A stretch of 64,000 nucleotides of DNA from Agelaius tricolor (lineage: Eukaryota > Chordata > Aves > Passeriformes > Icteridae), in the NCBI GenBank assembly GCA_023055355.1, contig JALJCS010000030.1:186001-250000 (forward strand), read 5' to 3'. The position numbers and the translations under genes are program-made. Shown piece after piece: positions 59,459-64,000 of this stretch. Within the stretch, counting starts at the first letter, position 1. Each line of letters opens with the position of its first letter. The notes beneath the pieces are model-generated. The model ran no database searches, was not told where the DNA came from, and saw only the letters and a program-made list of their open reading frames with translations.

Positions 59459-61768
59459 AAGAATCATTGCATTGTTGGCTGCACAGTTTAGAAGCTTCAA
59501 AATAAAAGGCAATTGCAGCATGGCCTCTTCATTTTAGAAAGTTTTCTGGGCCATCAGCTGCTCAACATGTAACTTGCACCCACTGAACTGCATTCAGCTT
59601 CCTGGAGATATGCACTTTCCCTCAAGATCTAGGTACCATCTTGCACTCGAACGCTTGAAGATCCCAAACAGCTTCAAAATGTCCAGCGGCTGCTCTCAAA
59701 GAAAAAGTCCTACAACAAAAAGGCAGTGCTGGCCATAACGGTCCCTTTGCAGTCTGTCAACCAAACGAAACATACTAGCGATTCTCACGTACTTTCTCAA
59801 TGATACATATACGTGCATCAGCACATTCTCTCAAAGTGACAGAGACTATCGCTACAGCCAAGCGTTTTCAGCTGCACTTCTGACTGACAGATGTGCCAGG
59901 ACAGAAGGCATTTGCCAACCTACCCTCTTTCCTGTGCAACCTGACATTGGCAGCGCAAATATTTTCACATTCTTTCATTGTGGCCATGTCCAAAGCAGCT
60001 AAAGATCACACAGGTGGAAGTGTCAAGACAGAAGATGTTCTCAAAGTAACTCCTTTTTTTTCTAAACAGCTTTTAAACTGCGCACAATGCTTTGTATCTT
60101 CTTTCCCACATAGACCTGCCCTCACTTTTTCACACTCACATCTTTGTTGCAAACATCCAGCAGCTGTTTGCGTAGAAAAAGGCTCTAGAAATAAAAGCGA
60201 GACTGGGGCTGCACCTTCTGCCTGCCCTGTGTAAGCCACATCAAGCTCACCAGTGCGCTCTGTCCTTCCCTTTTCCGCTGCAACTACCATTGTGTTCTCT
60301 GGATCTCGGAACCTAAAGGTAGGCACATTTGTTTCCACAGAAGGGCCATAGGTAGCGGCACAAATAGCTCTCACTGAACTTTAATCCTTACCACTGCCAC
60401 CATGAGTTTGGTTGGTAGGCCAGTAGGAGTCATGCTCCTTTTACAGCTGGTATGCGGCAGCCACCAGCCCAGTGCTCTTCGACTCTTGTAACCAATCCTG
60501 CTTTTACTCTCCCGGAGGGGATTAGGCATCTGTTTCTCACACAGATCATTGTGGCAGCAGCCAACGGCTCTAGTGCACTGCTTCTGCCAAAAGACCCTGG
60601 GGCCAGGCACTTACCTTCTCAGCACTACGTAGCCCCGTATTCTGCGTCTCTTGTCGTCCAGATCATACCGCAAAGCCTTTCACAGAGAAAAAATGTGCCA
60701 GGACAACAAGCTTGGCTGAAGTGTACCCCTGAAACTGGTGGAAGTTTGTATTTGCACCACATTCAAGGGGCAGTCCTCTTTCCTATACAACCTGCAAACT
60801 GCTGTCTGTTCCCAGTGCCCTCTGCCCGCTCCTTCTTACCTTGAAGTACCATGCCAAAGAGGGCTCTGTGCTGAGGTCTCAGAAGAAGAGGGAAGCAGAT
60901 GTGTTTGTAAAGTGGACTGTCTGTTAGTCACTTCCCTCTTCAAAGCAGCGTGTTCCATGCCAAGCAGACAACAAAGCAACAAAGGATGAGTGTGACTCTG
61001 CATTCAAATCCTGCAATGTTCCCAGAAGTGAATTTCTCTCTTCTATAGGACTGACTTGTATGAAGTGGCGTGGTTGTTTCCTTCCATTAGAAGGGAAACT
61101 CATCTAGCCAGGCTTCATCACCCCCTGCATCTTTTGGGGTAGTTCTTGGAAGAAAATAGAGAGCAACTTTTCCACTCCACATGATTCATGTTTCATTCTC
61201 TTCCTTCTGTACTTCAGGCAACAAGCTATCAATTCCCTACTCTTTCTATGAAAAGGCATGAAGCTATTAATTAAATTCCCATAGATATAATAAGGAATCA
61301 AAGTCTTTTATGCCTGAAGGGCAGGCCCTTATGGTATGAAAAGTATGGATTGTCAAGGGTGGAAGAAGATCTCTATGAAAAGGGAGAAAGCCCAGAAGCA
61401 TGCAGGGATTTTCAGGTATGAAAGGGAAAACGACATTAAATTGTCAAGGGAAAGAAATTGAAAGAGGCAGGAGGGAGAAGGGAGGTGGAGGAGCCAAATG
61501 CTGCCTTTGAGGCAGCTGACACAAGGACCGTCGGCCTCATGAGCAAACAAGAAAACCAAATGAAACTTCACAGCAACCTCATCCACAACTTAGTGGACAA
61601 ATGTGCAAACCCATTTCTTCATTTATTATGTGTCTAATATATAGAGAGATGTTCTTCATTCTGACAGAATTTTCAGGGAGCAAGCTAGTGTAAGGCACCT
61701 GGAACCAATGGTGTATTGGAAATGGCCAACATGCAGAACACGCTCCATCCTGAACGCTACCACAGCAG

Positions 61769-62150
61769 AATCACAGGATCATAGAATGGCCGGGGTAGAC
61801 AAAGACCTTAAAGGCCATCTAGTTCTCTGACATGGGCGGGGACACCTTTTACTTGCTCAGGTTGCTCAGAGCCCCATCCAGCCTGGCCTTGAACACCAGG
61901 TTGGGGTGTCCATAACTTCTCCAGGCTCTCTGTGCCAGTGCTTCACCACCCTCACAGGGAAGAATTTCTTCCGAGTATCTAATTTCAACCTGCCCTCTTT
62001 CATTTTGAAGCCATTGCCCATTGTCCTGTCTCCAGAGTTGCTAATGAAGAGTCCCTCTCCTGCTTCCCTTCAGATATTGGAAGGTGTTTTGAGGTCTCCA
62101 TGCAACCTTCTCTTCACCAGGCTAAACAGCCCTCATTCTCTCAGCCTGTG
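61769..62150 (-). mobile_element. CR1 LINE 3' fragment, copy B
   Basis: Counterpart of 8730-9111. Confidence 0.92.
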
Positions 62151-63347
62151 TGTCATGGCTTGACACTGGGACAATGCCATTGCCCCCATGAGTATACTCT
62201 CTCCCTGGTGTCTGCTGTGAGATGTGACCAGGAATAAGCAAAGCAGGCTCCCACTTAGGAAAAAAAAAAATAACTAAACTACAAGGGAAAGGAGAAAAAA
62301 AAAAAAAGAAACACACAAGGAAAATGAAAACTTCACAAATACATCTCCTCCTCCTCCTCCCCAAATTCCCAATACAATACATCCCCCAAATCATCGACTC
62401 TTGGTCCAGCACCACCCTTCAGAATACTCAATCCTCAGTTCATCAAGAGGAGAAGGAGTCCTTCTTGTGCCAATGGTGACCTCTTCCTTTCATGTCCACT
62501 GCTCTCACCACTGAACACAGACCAGAGCTGCTTCTAGGGTCGACTTTTAAGGATGCTTCGTCCCACTGCAAAAAGGCACAGTCTCAACTTTGGGACATCT
62601 GTCCCCCCCATATTTTTCACCCCCTGGGGCCGAGGGGTACCCACACCGAACCCTCTTGGTCCTGAGGCATTGCCTCCCCCTAGAATGCAGTCCCTGTATC
62701 ACAAGGAAACATGGCTCTGTCCATGGCTACACACAAAGAGTCCAGCATAAGCTACTCCATCATCTCTTCCACCTGCGTTCTTCTCTATTTCTCTCGTGGC
62801 CCATTTCCTCGTATCTCCTCTATATCTCTCTTCTCATTCAACTCCAGGAGGATTAGCATTTTTCCATCATCCAAGAAAAGGGTTAAAAATCTGAGGCTCT
62901 GTCTGTCCAGAACTCCCATGGCTGCCCTGCCAGGCACCTTCTTGCACTCCCCTCTTCTCCTTCTCAGCCGGCCAAGAACAGGCACCAGCTCTCTCTCTAT
63001 CTCTCCTGGGGGGGCGGGGGGGGGCTGCCCGATGCCTCTCAGTGCTCCTCCACCCTTCCATCCTGCAGGGGCCTTCACCTCCCTTCTGGCCAGGGCCCCA
63101 GCCTACCTCACCCGGCCGGGTGGCTTCCCCTGCCCCGCCCAGCCCGCAGCCAGGCAGGGGAGATCTGAACCTTTCCCTGACCGGAACCCAAGAGAGCCTC
63201 CCAGGGGAGAGCCCTGCTTTTAACCCTGTTTTCTCAGAGGCGCATCCAATGTCCCAATGGCCACATTAGGTGCCAATATTAAAATCTGAACATCCATTGG
63301 CCTAACCACAGCATCCCAGAAAACACATTTCCTGTCAAACCACCACA
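62151..63347 (-). mobile_element. Solo LTR, copy B
   Basis: Counterpart of 9112-10308, with the same termini and CTGTG duplications. Confidence 0.85.
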
Positions 63348-63516
63348 CTGTGGGATATGCTCTTGTCCTGAATACTGAACTGCAGTATTGTCTGATGATT
63401 TTTTGAATCCTTTGAAGGCATTTGGAATTCTTTTTCAGCCTTAAATTAGACTAAATAGCTTTGATTTGTGGGTATTGAGCAACAGAAATCACTACCCTGG
63501 CTTGCCTTTTTTACAG

Positions 63517-63555
63517 CTCCTTTCCGTGGGAGACTCGCTGCAAACGTCACAGCTG
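63517..63555 (+). CDS. 39 bp exon-like segment, copy B
   Basis: Counterpart of 10478-10516 with identical splice signals. Confidence 0.25.
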
Positions 63556-64000
63556 GTGAGACAGTGGGCACACCATCATTCTGAAAGAGCTTTGCACAGT
63601 AAACATAGAGGAGGATTAAATATTGAAATGCAGGTGACAGGAGCTGCCCAATGGACTCTGCTGGTGGAAATCAAATACTAGTCTAGTCTTTTGAAGGCAA
63701 ATAATTCCTCCCAATGAGGCCAGACAGGCTTGTTTGCCTTTGAATCTGAGCATGTGGACAGTAGTGGATGGTCTACAGGTTGAAAACAGTGTAGATACTT
63801 CTCCTTTTTTTCAATAGTGGCTCAGAAACTGAAAAGGCAGCTATAAAATGGTAAATACATCCCTACAGATTCAAAAATGGTTGTTCTTAAGTTGCATCTC
63901 CACCATAACAACAAATTGTTAGAACTAAAATACAGATGGGAATTTTATAGCTTCTCAGAAATGAAGCAGGAATTGGCCAATGGGCCTTAGCAGTAGCTAC
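63556..64000. other. End of duplication copy B; no gene recognised
   Basis: Matches 10517-10961. The window ends inside the duplicated block. Confidence 0.6.

Larger units (their letters stand above)
53067..64000 (+). repeat. Long direct duplication, copy B (cut by window end)
   Basis: Second copy of the block at 1-10961. Its left border in the window falls exactly where the first copy begins at base 1, so the homology may continue leftwards beyond what can be seen. The bases before 53067 (an AAGGT context) cannot be compared with anything. Relative to copy A it has (CA)13 instead of (CA)20, lacks 13 bp near 58153, and shows scattered substitutions, many of them C/T or G/A changes at CpG sites. 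No rearrangement inside the block is visible. Confidence 0.97.

Overview
The window reads as repeat-rich, gene-poor vertebrate nuclear DNA, most probably from a bird and perhaps a songbird. The grounds are several CR1 LINE pieces with typical avian 3' ends (ATTCTATGATTC-like tails), many solo LTRs with TG...CA ends and 5-6 bp target-site duplications (TSDs), two decayed endogenous retroviruses, and no operons, dense coding or bacterial signals. W-chromosome or other heterochromatic origin is an inference from the LTR load, not something the sequence proves.

Layout. (1) 1-10961 is repeated in direct orientation at 53067-64000 at about 99.7% identity, so the window holds 42.1 kb of single-copy-in-window DNA between two copies of a block at least 10.9 kb long (spacing about 53.05 kb). 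The block contains a degenerate CCTTGC-rich tract, a CR1 3' end, two solo LTRs (412 bp and 1197 bp) and a few exon-like stretches. (2) 10.9-28 kb: mostly unrecognised sequence with solo LTRs at 11957-12556 and 25995-27344 (the latter with another LTR nested inside), CR1 fragments, and a well-formed minus-strand exon candidate at 27458-27588. (3) 28361-37007: one retroviral provirus with two LTRs, gag, protease, reverse transcriptase and env remnants, all broken, and itself hit by three further LTR insertions (one nested in another). (4) 37-43 kb: an exon candidate (37120-37320), a CR1 split by a solo LTR with a clear TSD, further CR1, and simple repeats. (5) 43.8-48.25 kb: a tandem array of a 430 bp GC/CpG-rich unit, ten full copies plus a short terminal one, most uniform in the middle and with an alternating 860 bp pattern. 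(6) 48.26-49.19 kb: the 3' end of a second retrovirus (Env transmembrane subunit, polypurine tract, LTR) directly after the array. (7) 49.2-53.07 kb: nothing recognised.

No complete host gene was found. The exon-like pieces have good splice signals and open frames, but I could not recognise their proteins. The most notable structures are the 53 kb spaced duplication, the 430 bp satellite beside a retroviral 3' end, the multi-level LTR nest, and the mosaic divergence between the two proviral LTRs.
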